Shown here piece by piece: positions 34,484-43,441 of a stretch of 64,000 bases of DNA. Source of the DNA: Sungkyunkwania multivorans. Its GTDB lineage: Bacteria; Bacteroidota; Bacteroidia; Flavobacteriales; Flavobacteriaceae. The notes beneath the pieces are model-generated. The model worked only from the letters and a program-made list of their open reading frames with translations. It ran no database searches and was not told the DNA's origin. The stretch's first letter is position 1. Every line of letters starts with the position of its first letter. The position numbers and the translations under genes are program-made. The stretch spans positions 210,543-274,542 of the forward strand of contig NZ_JBHTJH010000001.1 in the NCBI RefSeq assembly GCF_042675645.1, in the 5' to 3' direction.

Positions 34484-35224
34484 TTATAGCGTGTGGTCTT
34501 GATTTTGACGCCATTGTTCTTGAATGCGTTCTATTTCTTCCAATTCTTCCATTCGTTTCTGCTCACTCTCAGAAACAAAGTTTCCCTCTTCATCGAAATG
34601 TTGCATAAAAGGGTCATTGTCCTCATCATAATTTTCATCCTCCCACACATATTGTTTCGGTTGAATGATCGCCCTTCTGTAAAGCACAGCGAACAAAAGA
34701 CCTGTCACTGCTCCCGATAAATGACCTTCCCAAGACATACCAGGTTTCACAGGAAAAATATACCATATCATGCTTCCGTATAAGAATACGACCAACATTG
34801 AAAGCGCGATCAGCCGATAGTTTTTGGCCAATATTCCTTTAAAAAATATAAAACTGGCCAATACATAGATCAGTCCACTCGCTCCGATATGATTGCCATA
34901 TCCACCGATCAGCCAAGTGAAAAAACCGGAGAGTAGGATACCGTAACCTAGCACTTTCCAACTGATAGTGCGATAGAAGTAGAAAAGTGCTGCCGAAAGT
35001 ACCATTAAAGGAATCGTGTTGTTCCAAAGATGACCCACATCACCATGCAAAAAGGGGCTCATCACAATTCCGATGAGTCCTTCCAACTCCAACGGGCGAA
35101 TACCGAAACTCTTTAAACCAAGACCAAATTCTTTATCGATCCAAAATACGTACCATATCAAAAGCCCAAAGAGCATAGGATAACCTACAACTCCTGATGT
35201 GAATTTAAAATCTTGGCTTTTCAT
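34484..35224 (-). CDS. Rhomboid-family intramembrane serine protease
   Basis: Cleaves membrane proteins within the bilayer. The 246-residue product has about six membrane segments, the catalytic serine in GASGLIYVLASF (about residues 115-126) and the catalytic histidine in WEGHLSGAVTGLLFAVLYRR (about residues 159-178). An upstream HGDVGHLWNN loop is also typical. The C-terminal tail is acidic and Glu-rich, with a cytoplasmic look (EEGNFVSESEQKRMEELEE). Substrate unknown. It diverges from rarA. Confidence 0.88.
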   Translation of the reverse strand: MKSQDFKFTSGVVGYPMLFGLLIWYVFWIDKEFGLGLKSFGIRPLELEGLIGIVMSPFLHGDVGHLWNNTIPLMVLSAALFYFYRTISWKVLGYGILLSGFFTWLIGGYGNHIGASGLIYVLASFIFFKGILAKNYRLIALSMLVVFLYGSMIWYIFPVKPGMSWEGHLSGAVTGLLFAVLYRRAIIQPKQYVWEDENYDEDNDPFMQHFDEEGNFVSESEQKRMEELEEIERIQEQWRQNQDHTL

Positions 35225-35346
35225 TTCCTATAAATTTACAAATCAGCACTCAAAAACTTAGCCAAGGCGACCAACTGTGCTATTTTGACAGTATATGTTT
35301 ATATCTAAGCTAAAAATAAAATACACAAAAGCAGTATTTTTATACT

Positions 35347-36627
35347 ATGAATAATCAACCTTTAGCAGAGCGCATTCGACCAAAGACATTGGCAGATTAT
35401 ATAAGTCAAGATCATTTGGTTGGCGAATCGGGTTCGCTCACTGCACAAATAGAAAAAGGCATCATCCCCTCGCTGATCTTTTGGGGCCCTCCTGGTACTG
35501 GAAAAACCACTTTGGCAAATATCATCGCTTCGGCGACAGAGCGACCCTTCTACACTTTGAGCGCGATCAGTTCGGGAGTTAAAGATGTAAGAGAGGTCAT
35601 AGAAAAAGCCAAGCAGAGCAGCGGACTCTTCACCACAAAGAATCCAATACTATTTATTGATGAGATCCATCGATTCAGTAAATCACAGCAAGACTCGCTC
35701 CTGGCTGCTGTAGAAAAAGGATGGGTAACGCTTATTGGTGCAACTACGGAAAATCCGAGTTTTGAGGTGATTCCGGCTCTATTGTCCCGTTGTCAGGTCT
35801 ATGTGTTGAATCCTTTTGGGAGATCAGATCTCGAAAAACTCTTACATCGAGCGATCAAAGAAGATGAAGAACTAAGCAAAAAGAACATTGAACTCAAGGA
35901 AACCGAGGCCCTGCTTCGACTTTCGGGTGGTGATGGGAGAAAATTATTGAACATCTTTGAGTTGGTGGTCAATTCTGAAACATCTGACGATATTGCGATC
36001 ACCAACGACCTGGTGCTTAGTAAAGTCCAAAAAAACACGGTGCTATATGATAAAACTGGTGAACAACACTACGATATCATCTCTGCATTTATAAAATCGA
36101 TCAGGGGCAGTGACCCCAACGCCGCGGTTTATTGGTTAGCAAGAATGATCGAAGGTGGTGAGGATGTAAAATTCATCGCTCGTCGCCTACTAATTTTGGC
36201 ATCGGAGGATATCGGCATGGCAAACCCTACCGCCCTCGTCATTGCAAATAATACCTTTCAGGCGGTAACGACCATCGGTTATCCCGAAGCACGCATTATT
36301 TTAAGTCAATGTGCCGTATATCTAGCGACTTCAGCAAAAAGCAACGCGAGCTATATGGCTATTAACGAAGCACAGCGACTAGTGAGACAAACCGGTGACC
36401 TTCCCGTTCCCTTATCGATACGAAATGCACCCACAAAATTAATGAAGGACCTTGGTTATGGTGAAGACTACGCCTATGCGCACAACTATGAGCACAATTT
36501 TGTCGCACACGAGTTCTTACCTGAAGAGATTAGAGGCAATAAGCTTTATGAACCGGGAAATAACCAGCGCGAAAAGGCACTTCGCGATTTTTTAAAGAAT
36601 CGATGGAAAGACAAATACGGGTACTGA
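35347..36627 (+). CDS. rarA: Replication-associated recombination protein A (RarA/MgsA)
   Basis: A AAA+ ATPase that loads at stalled replication forks, related to clamp loaders. The 426-residue protein has Walker A GPPGTGKTT (about residues 48-56), Walker B ILFIDEIHRF, sensor GATTENPSFEVIPALLSRC and the C-terminal tetramerisation domain with PNAAVYWLARMIEGGEDVKF and VAHEFLPEEIRG. Length matches the family. The stop abuts the stop of the next gene on the minus strand. Confidence 0.95.
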   Translation: MNNQPLAERIRPKTLADYISQDHLVGESGSLTAQIEKGIIPSLIFWGPPGTGKTTLANIIASATERPFYTLSAISSGVKDVREVIEKAKQSSGLFTTKNPILFIDEIHRFSKSQQDSLLAAVEKGWVTLIGATTENPSFEVIPALLSRCQVYVLNPFGRSDLEKLLHRAIKEDEELSKKNIELKETEALLRLSGGDGRKLLNIFELVVNSETSDDIAITNDLVLSKVQKNTVLYDKTGEQHYDIISAFIKSIRGSDPNAAVYWLARMIEGGEDVKFIARRLLILASEDIGMANPTALVIANNTFQAVTTIGYPEARIILSQCAVYLATSAKSNASYMAINEAQRLVRQTGDLPVPLSIRNAPTKLMKDLGYGEDYAYAHNYEHNFVAHEFLPEEIRGNKLYEPGNNQREKALRDFLKNRWKDKYGY

Positions 36628-37413
36628 TCAGAGTTTTAAGTTGATGACCTTATTACTTGTGGTATTTCCGTCATATTCCGAAAGCACCCATACACCCTCT
36701 TGCTTGAATACAATGGCATTTCGATCTTCGACAATGAAAACATCTTTTTTACCCGAAAACAACAGCTTCATCACTACTTTGGGTGTAGCATCGACTACCT
36801 GATACCCGTTGGTCATCAGTTGGCCATAAAGTACATCCTTATGCGTATCTTCAACATCTATCAAATTCTTTACAGCTGCGGGGCTGTCAGTTTTATCACT
36901 GGTTGCTTCCTTTACAACTGCTTTCACTTCATCAATGGGCTGGGGTGTTACCTTCTTCGTTTTTCTTACGGTGACCGATGTAGGATCATAAGTGTAATTT
37001 AACGAACTAACGCCTTCAAATGCCTCTTTCAACGCCTCATTATAGGCTTCTCTATACGCCTTCTCCCTACTTGTTCCTTGTGGTGAGGTATAAATCACGT
37101 CGTTCTTACAATCCTTTAGCACGATAGTAAGTTTTGTAGTGAACATGCCTTTTTCCTTAAGTACATTTGCTCGAAGTCCCGAACATTGATCATCCGCCAG
37201 TTCTGTTGGAAGTGTTTCGGTATCATATAGGACCTCAAAACCCTCATTTTTGAACAAAAACCGCGTCAACGAATTCAGTCGGTACTGGTCGGCCTCACTT
37301 AAAAAATCAAATTTCTGAGGAATGATCACATACTTGTAACTGTTTAGTTCTTGGGCTGAAATTTGTGCTACAACGAATAGAAGAAGAAAAGATACTACGG
37401 TTTGTCTGAACAT
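36628..37413 (-). CDS. Secreted protein of unknown function
   Basis: The 261-residue product (ATG at 37413; an upstream TTG at 37419 adds two residues) has a signal peptide MFRQTVVSFLLLFVVAQISAQ. It then has YKYVIIPQKFDFLSEADQYR and NSLTRFLFKNEGFEVLYDTE, a region rich in charged helices (REKAYREAYNEALKEAFEG), and a C-terminal beta segment (KKDVFIVEDRNAIVFKQEG). This resembles a conserved flavobacterial family of unknown role; I cannot assign a function. Its stop directly abuts rarA (convergent). Confidence 0.75.
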   Translation of the reverse strand: MFRQTVVSFLLLFVVAQISAQELNSYKYVIIPQKFDFLSEADQYRLNSLTRFLFKNEGFEVLYDTETLPTELADDQCSGLRANVLKEKGMFTTKLTIVLKDCKNDVIYTSPQGTSREKAYREAYNEALKEAFEGVSSLNYTYDPTSVTVRKTKKVTPQPIDEVKAVVKEATSDKTDSPAAVKNLIDVEDTHKDVLYGQLMTNGYQVVDATPKVVMKLLFSGKKDVFIVEDRNAIVFKQEGVWVLSEYDGNTTSNKVINLKL

Positions 37414-37749
37414 GGTCAAAAAGGTTTTTCCCTGCGGGGATCATAAAGTTAAAACATACTTGGACGATTGCGGCATTGGCCTTCGCCAAATTTCGATATT
37501 CTAAAAGATTATCTGCTATCAAATAGCAGTTAAAGTTACCTAAGTGCATCGACATACCCAAACCCATATTTTTTTGCAAAAAACATCGGTAGTTAAGATA
37601 CCTGATCGGTCGGAAGAAATCGGATGATCTGCGATGATAAAACATTGTCATCAACCCGCCTATGCATATCATACATTAAAGGCTCCTATTTTTTTCATTC
37701 AGTAGTTTATAAGAAGAATAGCAAATTTCAACTGTATGATGTGCACGTC
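37414..37749. other. Non-coding spacer between secreted-protein gene and YjjG-like gene
   Basis: No convincing gene is seen in these 336 bases. On the minus strand, TTG and TAACTTTA about 20 nt apart (near 37520) could form a weak promoter for the gene ending at 36628. A run of T and A bases near 37570 has no clear hairpin. No tRNA-like cloverleaf noticed. Confidence 0.5.
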
Positions 37750-38436
37750 TTACAGATGGTCTTTCAATTCTGCAAGCCTATTGATGATCGTGCAATGCTT
37801 ATGCCGATCCTCGTTGTGCGAATTAAAATGGATTGCATGCATTCCCACGGATTGTGCCCCCAGAACATCGGCCTCTAGGCTATCACCGATCATCAATGAT
37901 GTATCTGGGTGGGTCGTTGCTTTTGCCAAGGCAAATTGAAATATCCTTGGATTTGGCTTTTTAACGCCAACCATCTCCGAATCGATTACTTGATCGAAGA
38001 ACTTGGCGATACCAGATCTATGCAATTTGCCCTGTTGTACCTCTTGAAAGCCATTGGTGATGATATGAAGTCGATAGCTTTCATTAAGATAGGTCAGCAC
38101 CTCGTGCACATCATCAAACAAGTGATTGTATGTAGTGAGGTTGGCTATATATTCTTCAGAAAGCGTATGTATCATTTCCTCTTCCACCTGTACCTTCAAA
38201 CAATCGAATGTGTTTCTCAGTCGCCCATATCGAAGCTCCTGTTTGGTCACCCGTTCTTCGCGATATAACTTCCAATAGGCATGATTTGTTGGAATGTAAA
38301 CCTCTAAAAACGCAGACAATTCTACAGCGATCCGATGCTGTTCTAAGATCTTTTTAAAGGTCAAGGCGGAATTCTTCTCAAAATCCCATAGGGTATGGTC
38401 GAGGTCAAAGAAAATATCAGTTACAAAATCTCTCAT
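37750..38436 (-). CDS. yjjG: HAD-family phosphatase, YjjG-type pyrimidine nucleotidase
   Basis: Dephosphorylates nucleotides, in E. coli non-canonical pyrimidine monophosphates. The 228-residue protein has HAD motif I FFDLDHTLWDF (about residues 9-19), motif II IITNG, motif III lysine in KKPNPRIFQFALAK, and motif IV MIGDSLEADVLGAQ. The cap domain is helical (C1 type), as in YjjG. It overlaps the upstream deacetylase-like gene by 4 nt (ATGA), so the two are probably co-translated. Substrate assignment rests on family similarity. Confidence 0.85.
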   Translation of the reverse strand: MRDFVTDIFFDLDHTLWDFEKNSALTFKKILEQHRIAVELSAFLEVYIPTNHAYWKLYREERVTKQELRYGRLRNTFDCLKVQVEEEMIHTLSEEYIANLTTYNHLFDDVHEVLTYLNESYRLHIITNGFQEVQQGKLHRSGIAKFFDQVIDSEMVGVKKPNPRIFQFALAKATTHPDTSLMIGDSLEADVLGAQSVGMHAIHFNSHNEDRHKHCTIINRLAELKDHL

Positions 38437-39731
38437 GCCGAAAATCTTTTTATGACCTCTTTATAAATATTCCTCCACCCCATCCATTCTTCCAGGGGCC
38501 CAATGGTATAGTTATGAAATACAGGGCTGAAGGTACCGTGGAGCTTTTCTACCATTTCACCCATATAGATGAACTGCTCTCTAACGAGATCTAGATCTTT
38601 CATAAGCGCAAATGTCTTATCCTCTAGGCAAACAGGGAATATCTTTATAGGTAGTTGGATCTCTGCACCGATATCGTAAAAGAGAAAGGGGGTACAGGTG
38701 CTGGCCCTAAATCCAAATGTATGCGGATACATCATGGAGTAATCTTCTGTGATCTCTGCGTCGACCATATTGCGGTAGCTCTCTGGTATTTTGAGTCGGT
38801 TGTAATGAAGTCTTGCCTTTTGGATCGGTCGGTGTACGATCTCTGATAAGCGCTTGCGTTCGGTCTTTAGCAGTTCCAATTGGGTCGCTGCCTCATAGGA
38901 GATCATTAGAGACACCTCACTATAGTCGGAGACAGACTTGATCAACGACCTGAATTTAGGTTTGTTTGCAGAGATGTTATGATCATAGGTGGAGAAGTCT
39001 CCAACCAAAAAGAAATAAAGCGCCTTGATGTTAAAGGTTTGATTGAGTGCAATGAATCGTGTAAAGTTATCAAATGGATCACGTTCTATTCCAAACAATA
39101 CCTTATAGCGATACCATACCTTCTGAAACTTGAATCGAAACAGATCCTGAAATGTTCCGCCGAGTGACCTTAAAAGACCTTTCTTTTTGTAGGCAAAGGC
39201 GCTTGGAACATCGATGATGGGCATGAACTCGAACGTTCGTTCTCCGAATTCCATTTCTGGAAATTTCTGTATCAGCAGTTTCTTAAATCGCTGTGCCCAA
39301 ACATCTACCAGAGGAATCTCTATAAACTCATGTTTGTAGGCAAGACTTTCGGTTACAGGAAAACGTTGATGCTCATCTTTTACATGTGGTAGATATTCTT
39401 CGTACCTACTCAAAAGATAAAAACTGGCGCTAAAAATATCGTAGGGAAGACTGCTTTGCTCTCCAGCACTGAAAAAACAAGGAATCCCCTCCCAATCCTG
39501 TACGTTGATGGTAAGATCGGTAATCCCTTGCTGATATAATAGATCATGGCTACGCACGTACAGTTCATTCCCCAAAGGTTGCTTGGTATAGGTCATCTTT
39601 GGTCCTGAATGCGCAATGAATTCCTCGATAACCGTGGTAAAACCAACATCGACGCACAGCACACGCTCAAACAGCTGCTTGAAGATATAGGAAAATCTTG
39701 GAGTTATTTTGTGCGTATAAACTAGTAGCAT
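38433..39731 (-). CDS. Polysaccharide deacetylase-like protein with DUF7033-type N-terminus
   Basis: The 432-residue protein matches a flavobacterial family with an N-terminal domain followed by a polysaccharide-deacetylase-like fold. Visible landmarks are IPCFFSAGEQSSLPYDIFSA, LPYDIF-SFYLLSRYEEYLP, FMPIIDVPSAFAYKKKGLL and DYSMMYPHTFGFRASTCTPF. As I recall the family, the metal-binding DxD reads DVD; here it is DVP, and the later HPSY motif is ISYEA, so key ligands appear lost. It may be inactive as a deacetylase or use other residues. It overlaps yjjG by 4 nt and lies 2 nt downstream of radC. Confidence 0.65.
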   Translation of the reverse strand: MLLVYTHKITPRFSYIFKQLFERVLCVDVGFTTVIEEFIAHSGPKMTYTKQPLGNELYVRSHDLLYQQGITDLTINVQDWEGIPCFFSAGEQSSLPYDIFSASFYLLSRYEEYLPHVKDEHQRFPVTESLAYKHEFIEIPLVDVWAQRFKKLLIQKFPEMEFGERTFEFMPIIDVPSAFAYKKKGLLRSLGGTFQDLFRFKFQKVWYRYKVLFGIERDPFDNFTRFIALNQTFNIKALYFFLVGDFSTYDHNISANKPKFRSLIKSVSDYSEVSLMISYEAATQLELLKTERKRLSEIVHRPIQKARLHYNRLKIPESYRNMVDAEITEDYSMMYPHTFGFRASTCTPFLFYDIGAEIQLPIKIFPVCLEDKTFALMKDLDLVREQFIYMGEMVEKLHGTFSPVFHNYTIGPLEEWMGWRNIYKEVIKRFSA

Positions 39732-39733
39732 TT

Positions 39734-40432
39734 TTAGAGCAAATTTTCATCTGCAAAGCTAAAATAGCCTTTTTCGGCCACTATCAAATGGTCTAACACC
39801 TTTATATCCAAACTTTCTGCTCCCAACCTGAGTTTCTGTGTCAGTTGCTTATCGGAAAGGCTGGGCTTTAGGCTCCCCGAGGGATGATTATGTGCCAGAA
39901 TGATCGCTATTGCGCCAAGTTCTAGCGCATACTTTAGTGCCAACCGCACATCCACTAAGGTTCCCGTAATACCGCCTTTGCTCAATTGCATCATCTGTAT
40001 CACCTTGTTTGCATTGTTCAAATAGACGATCCAGAATTCTTCGTGTGGCAGATCTCCGATAATGGGTTGTAATAATTCATAGGCAGAAGTGCTGGAGGTG
40101 ATCTTTTTTCGTTCCAAGGCCTCCTCTGCCCTTCGACGTCTTCCCAACTCCAAAGCCGCCGCGATGGTAATAGCTTTGGCCTCTCCGATGCCCTTGAACT
40201 GCATCAATTGCTTAACGCTGAGCTTTCCCAACTCTGAGAGATTGTTCTCAACAGATGCCAGAATGCGTTGACTTAAAGCGACCGCGCTCTCATCCCTGCT
40301 ACCACTCCCAATGAGAATTGCAATGAGTTCGGCATCACTGAGGACATTACGCCCTTTTTGCAGTAGTTTTTCACGCGGACGATCGTCTTCGGACCAATTT
40401 TTAATACTGAAGGAAGTTGGTTTTTCTCGCAT
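39734..40432 (-). CDS. radC: RadC/JAB-domain DNA repair-related protein
   Basis: The product (232 residues from the ATG at 40432) has an N-terminal helix-hairpin-helix region (LMQFKGIGEAKAITIAAALE) and a C-terminal JAB1/MPN metal-binding domain with the JAMM motif HNHPSGSLKPSLSD, where the two histidines and aspartate bind zinc. The later LDHLIVAEKGYFSFAD block is typical. RadC's true function is unsettled despite its name. An upstream in-frame start at 40471 adds 13 residues unlike the family. Confidence 0.9.
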   Translation of the reverse strand: MREKPTSFSIKNWSEDDRPREKLLQKGRNVLSDAELIAILIGSGSRDESAVALSQRILASVENNLSELGKLSVKQLMQFKGIGEAKAITIAAALELGRRRRAEEALERKKITSSTSAYELLQPIIGDLPHEEFWIVYLNNANKVIQMMQLSKGGITGTLVDVRLALKYALELGAIAIILAHNHPSGSLKPSLSDKQLTQKLRLGAESLDIKVLDHLIVAEKGYFSFADENLL

Positions 40433-40578
40433 ATGAATAAAAATAATAAAAAGCATCTTATTAATTAACAATCAACAACTTAAAGCATGCGCACAAAGAC
40501 CATATTCTATGATTTCCCGATGAAGTTCACGTCAAAAAAAGTCGTAATTTTCAGATTGCAATCAAAAACCAATATTCT

Positions 40579-41028
40579 ATGAAATCCATCTTTGAACCAG
40601 AATCTTATAATGAACTTAAAGTTCGTGTCGCCAAGCTTACTCCCGAAACGCAACCAAAATGGGGGAAGATGAATGTTGCACAGATGATGTATCATTGCCA
40701 GAAGGCCTTGGAGGTACCTTTAGAGAAATCGGACCTAAAAAGGCCAAACTTGGCAATGCGCGTGCTGTTTAGAGGATTTAAGACATCGATGTATAGTGAC
40801 AAACTATGGAAAGCCAATTTACCTACGGCACCTGGTTTTGCAATAACGGATGAAAGAGAGTTTGAGACGGAAGCTACCAGATTGAACGATCTAATGGATG
40901 AGCTGCATGCCAGGAAAGATGGTCCGCCATTACCAAAGCACCCAGCTTTTGGTAACTTCTCCAAAGAACAATGGGGAAAGATGCATTACAAGCATCTGGA
41001 CCATCATTTGCGACAGTTTGGTGTTTGA
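40579..41028 (+). CDS. DUF1569-type DinB-like protein
   Basis: The 149-residue protein resembles the DUF1569 family, related to the DinB/YfiT metal-binding four-helix fold. Histidines that could bind metal are in MMYHCQKAL (about residue 38) and in YKHLDHHLRQFGV (last residues). Other landmarks are QPKWGKMNVAQM and GPPLPKHPAFGNFSKEQWG. No activity can be assigned. The coding end lies inside a repeated unit: the last codons and the following bases recur 141 bp downstream. Confidence 0.75.
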   Translation: MKSIFEPESYNELKVRVAKLTPETQPKWGKMNVAQMMYHCQKALEVPLEKSDLKRPNLAMRVLFRGFKTSMYSDKLWKANLPTAPGFAITDEREFETEATRLNDLMDELHARKDGPPLPKHPAFGNFSKEQWGKMHYKHLDHHLRQFGV

Positions 41029-41069
41029 TATCGACAGAGGAGCCCAATCCCGTTGAAGGGGTGGTCATT
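40992..41069 (+). repeat. Direct repeat copy 1 (spans the DUF1569 stop codon)
   Basis: A 78-bp unit repeated at 41133-41210 with few differences; the offset is exactly 141 bp. It contains the last 12 codons and stop of the DUF1569 gene, then a tail with GAGGAGCCCAATCCCGTTG and AAGGGGTGGTCATT. Confidence 0.85.
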
Positions 41070-41073
41070 TCTG

Positions 41074-41101
41074 AAAATCCGTAGCTTGCGGCACGGATTT
41101 T
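41074..41101. repeat. REP-like hairpin between the two repeat copies
   Basis: AAAATCCGT (41074-41082) and ACGGATTTT (41093-41101) form a 9-bp stem around a TTGC-containing loop. A related hairpin (ACAAAATT ... AATTTTGT) follows the second copy near 41213-41248. This suggests the unit duplicates as repeat plus hairpin. Confidence 0.55.
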
Positions 41102-41132
41102 ACAGCAATGGCCGTTACGAAATATTTTATCG

Positions 41133-41210
41133 GCACCTAGACCATCATTTGCGACAGTTTGGTGTTTGATATCGACAGAGGAGCCCAATCCCGTTGAAGG
41201 GCCGGTCATT
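41133..41210 (+). repeat. Direct repeat copy 2 (decayed copy of the DUF1569 gene end)
   Basis: Repeats 40992-41069 with a few changes and encodes the same terminal residues HLDHHLRQFGV-stop in one frame. Just before it, CAATGG and the following bases resemble the gene's QWG region, then degenerate. It is a non-functional remnant of a second gene end or an unequal crossover product, not a gene. Confidence 0.75.
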
Positions 41211-41266
41211 CGACAAAATTTGTAATTGGACCTTGCTCCGAATTTTGTAATTTCACAACATCGCTT

Positions 41267-41308
41267 TTTCAACTTTCAACTTTCAACTTTCAACTTTCAA
41301 CTTTCAAC
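41267..41308 (+). repeat. Heptanucleotide tandem repeat (TTTCAAC)6
   Basis: Six perfect copies of TTTCAAC from 41267 to 41308, just upstream of the proposed start of the FMN-binding protein at 41322. Because the unit is 7 bp, gain or loss of a copy changes the reading frame if the upstream TTG at 41226 is used, or changes promoter/RBS spacing if not. Simple repeats of this kind are candidates for phase variation. Confidence 0.85.
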
Positions 41309-41321
41309 ACTTCATCAACCA

Positions 41322-41948
41322 TTGAACTACCCTCCAAAACATCACCAAGAGCAAAACTACCCTAATGCCATTAGGGTTATGAAAGCCTATCCTTTTGGTA
41401 CGCTCATCTCTGCCAAGGACAGTGAAATATTTGCGACGCACATCCCTTTGATCTACGAGGATGATGGCAGTACCTACGGCAAATTGGTCGCCCATATCGA
41501 TAAATATAACCCGCAGGTTGAACTATTGAAGGATGGGATCGGCTGTACGGCCATTTTCTATGGCCCCGACACCTATATTTCCCCTAGTGTGTATAGCACC
41601 ACCCAATTACCCACATGGAACTATATCAATGTGCACATCAAAGGAAAAGTGACTCGCATCGAGGATAGGAATGATGTACGAGACACCATCATACGCATGA
41701 CCGCCTTTTTGGAGGGGGATGACCCAAAATATGTACTAACGCCCGACAATCCTCGAATGGAAGCCGCACTGGACTATATCATCGGTTTTGAAATAGCCAT
41801 CACCGCCTGGGAAGGGAAGTTCAAGTTTTCGCAAGACAAACTGAAGCGCGACCAACAACTGGCCAAGATGGCGCTGATCAAAAACAACCAACAAAGTATC
41901 AAGGATTTTGTAGATGAGATCATGAAGCATCATCTGGTGAAGAAATGA
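41322..41948 (+). CDS. FMN-binding PaiB-like protein
   Basis: PaiB-family proteins have an FMN-binding split-barrel fold; B. subtilis PaiB is a negative regulator of sporulation and protease genes, but most relatives are uncharacterised. From the proposed TTG at 41322 the 208-residue product reads MNYPPKHHQEQN, close to the family start MYxPKH, then KAYPFGTLISAKDSEIFATH, LVAHIDKYNPQVELL, LPTWNYINVHIKGKV and ITAWEGKFKFSQDK. A start at 41226 would add 32 residues encoded partly by the heptamer repeat and unlike the family. Confidence 0.75.
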   Translation: MNYPPKHHQEQNYPNAIRVMKAYPFGTLISAKDSEIFATHIPLIYEDDGSTYGKLVAHIDKYNPQVELLKDGIGCTAIFYGPDTYISPSVYSTTQLPTWNYINVHIKGKVTRIEDRNDVRDTIIRMTAFLEGDDPKYVLTPDNPRMEAALDYIIGFEIAITAWEGKFKFSQDKLKRDQQLAKMALIKNNQQSIKDFVDEIMKHHLVKK

Positions 41949-42018
41949 TTTAGGGCTTGTCTTCATCAAGTTTGAGAAATAAGATATCGTTAATTCCTCT
42001 GTTAGGCGGAAAGCAATC

Positions 42019-43374
42019 CTAATTGATCAAGGTAACCACCTCTTCAAAGTCCAGTCCACCGTAATTCCCAGAACTCATCAACAACAATGCAGTGTTGTCT
42101 AGATCTTGACCAAAAAGATATTCTTTGAATTTGGCCGGGTCGGTGTAAATGACAAGATCTTCTCGTTGAAAGGCCTCAGCGATCTGCTGTTCGGAGACCT
42201 CATCTAGCTGTTTGATCTTTACTGCATGTGGCGAAAAGAAGACCACCGCCGTATCGGCTGCATCCAAGGTCCCTTTGTACTCCTTTAAGAATTCGGCATT
42301 CAAACTGCTATACGTATGTAACTCTAAACAAGCGAGCAATCTGCGATCTTCATATTGTTCCTTAACCGCTTGGGTCGTCGCCGCCACCTTGCTAGGGGAG
42401 TGTGCAAAATCCTTATAAGCTACGCCCGTACTTCCCTCAGCGATCTTTTCCAAACGCTTGGAAGCGCCTTTAAAGGTAGCGATCGCCTCATAGAAATCAT
42501 CCTCGTCAATCCCCATGTGCTGGCAGATCCATTTGGCACCCGCGAGATTGTTCAAATTATGTTTTCCAAATACTTCGATCGGCATAGGACCATCGGGAGT
42601 TTCTAGCATCGTTTCACCATCGACAACCTCATAGGCCGGTGTTTCATAGGGAAGTTTTCGTATGGGGTTCTCTGAAGCCTCCACCACCCGCTTTACCTCG
42701 GGATCTTCTATGTTGTAAGTAATGCTTCCACCGGTGGTGATACTATCTACAAAAATCTCGAACTGCTCCACATAGTTTTCATAGGTCGGAAACACATTGA
42801 TATGATCCCAAGAAATTCCGCTCAGCAAGGCGATATTTGGTCTATACAAATGAAATTTAGGTCTTCTATCGATCGGAGATGACAGATATTCATCCCCTTC
42901 CAACACGATAAAATCATTCTCTTCGGTCAAATGTACCATCGTTTCAAAACCTTCCAATTGGGCGCCTACCATATAATCTACTTCTTTTCCATGATAGTTC
43001 AGCACATGAAGGATCATCGAAGTGATCGTGGTCTTCCCATGGCTACCACCAATGACCACTCGCGTTTTGTCTTTTGACTGTTCGTAAAGAAATTCAGGGT
43101 AAGAATAAATGACAAGCCCCAACGCTTGCGCTCTCAACAATTCGGGATTGTCTGGCTTGGCATGCATCCCCAAAATGATGGCATCCAGATCTTCTGTAAT
43201 TCGCTCCGGGAACCAGCCAAAACTTTGAGGCAAGAGCCCCGCTTTTTCCAATCTGGATCTAGAAGGTTCAAAGATGGTATCGTCGCTTCCAGAGATGGTG
43301 TATCCTTTATGATGAAGTGCTAAGGCAAGATTGTGCATGGCACTCCCACCAATGGCTATGAAATGTATTCGCAT
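42019..43374 (-). CDS. mpl: UDP-N-acetylmuramate:L-Ala-gamma-D-Glu-meso-DAP ligase (Mpl)
   Basis: Recycles murein tripeptide by joining it to UDP-MurNAc in the cytoplasm. The protein (451 residues from the ATG at 43374) starts MRIHFIAIGGSAMHNLALAL, the UDP-binding glycine loop, then has the Mur-ligase ATP loop GSHGKTTITSMILHVL and VLEGDEYLSSPIDRRPKFHL. The substrate-binding motifs YSYPEFLYEQSKDKTR and FAHSPSKVAATTQAVKEQYE follow. An upstream start at 43428 adds 18 residues absent from the family. It implies a meso-DAP peptidoglycan. Confidence 0.92.
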   Translation of the reverse strand: MRIHFIAIGGSAMHNLALALHHKGYTISGSDDTIFEPSRSRLEKAGLLPQSFGWFPERITEDLDAIILGMHAKPDNPELLRAQALGLVIYSYPEFLYEQSKDKTRVVIGGSHGKTTITSMILHVLNYHGKEVDYMVGAQLEGFETMVHLTEENDFIVLEGDEYLSSPIDRRPKFHLYRPNIALLSGISWDHINVFPTYENYVEQFEIFVDSITTGGSITYNIEDPEVKRVVEASENPIRKLPYETPAYEVVDGETMLETPDGPMPIEVFGKHNLNNLAGAKWICQHMGIDEDDFYEAIATFKGASKRLEKIAEGSTGVAYKDFAHSPSKVAATTQAVKEQYEDRRLLACLELHTYSSLNAEFLKEYKGTLDAADTAVVFFSPHAVKIKQLDEVSEQQIAEAFQREDLVIYTDPAKFKEYLFGQDLDNTALLLMSSGNYGGLDFEEVVTLIN

Positions 43375-43441
43375 GTCCTTAAATTGAAATCGTAAAGATA
43401 AGCAGTGTGCCGAGAATTGCGAATTCAATTTGTATGAAAGA

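Noticed and set aside
37307..37672. A 121-residue minus-strand frame upstream of and overlapping the secreted-protein gene
   Set aside because: It overlaps the coding region of the signal peptide in another frame and shows no family similarity or sensible composition.
41226..41321. N-terminal extension of the PaiB-like protein through the heptamer repeat
   Set aside because: The residues (repeats of STFNFQL) are unlike the family start; kept only as a possible phase-variation frame.
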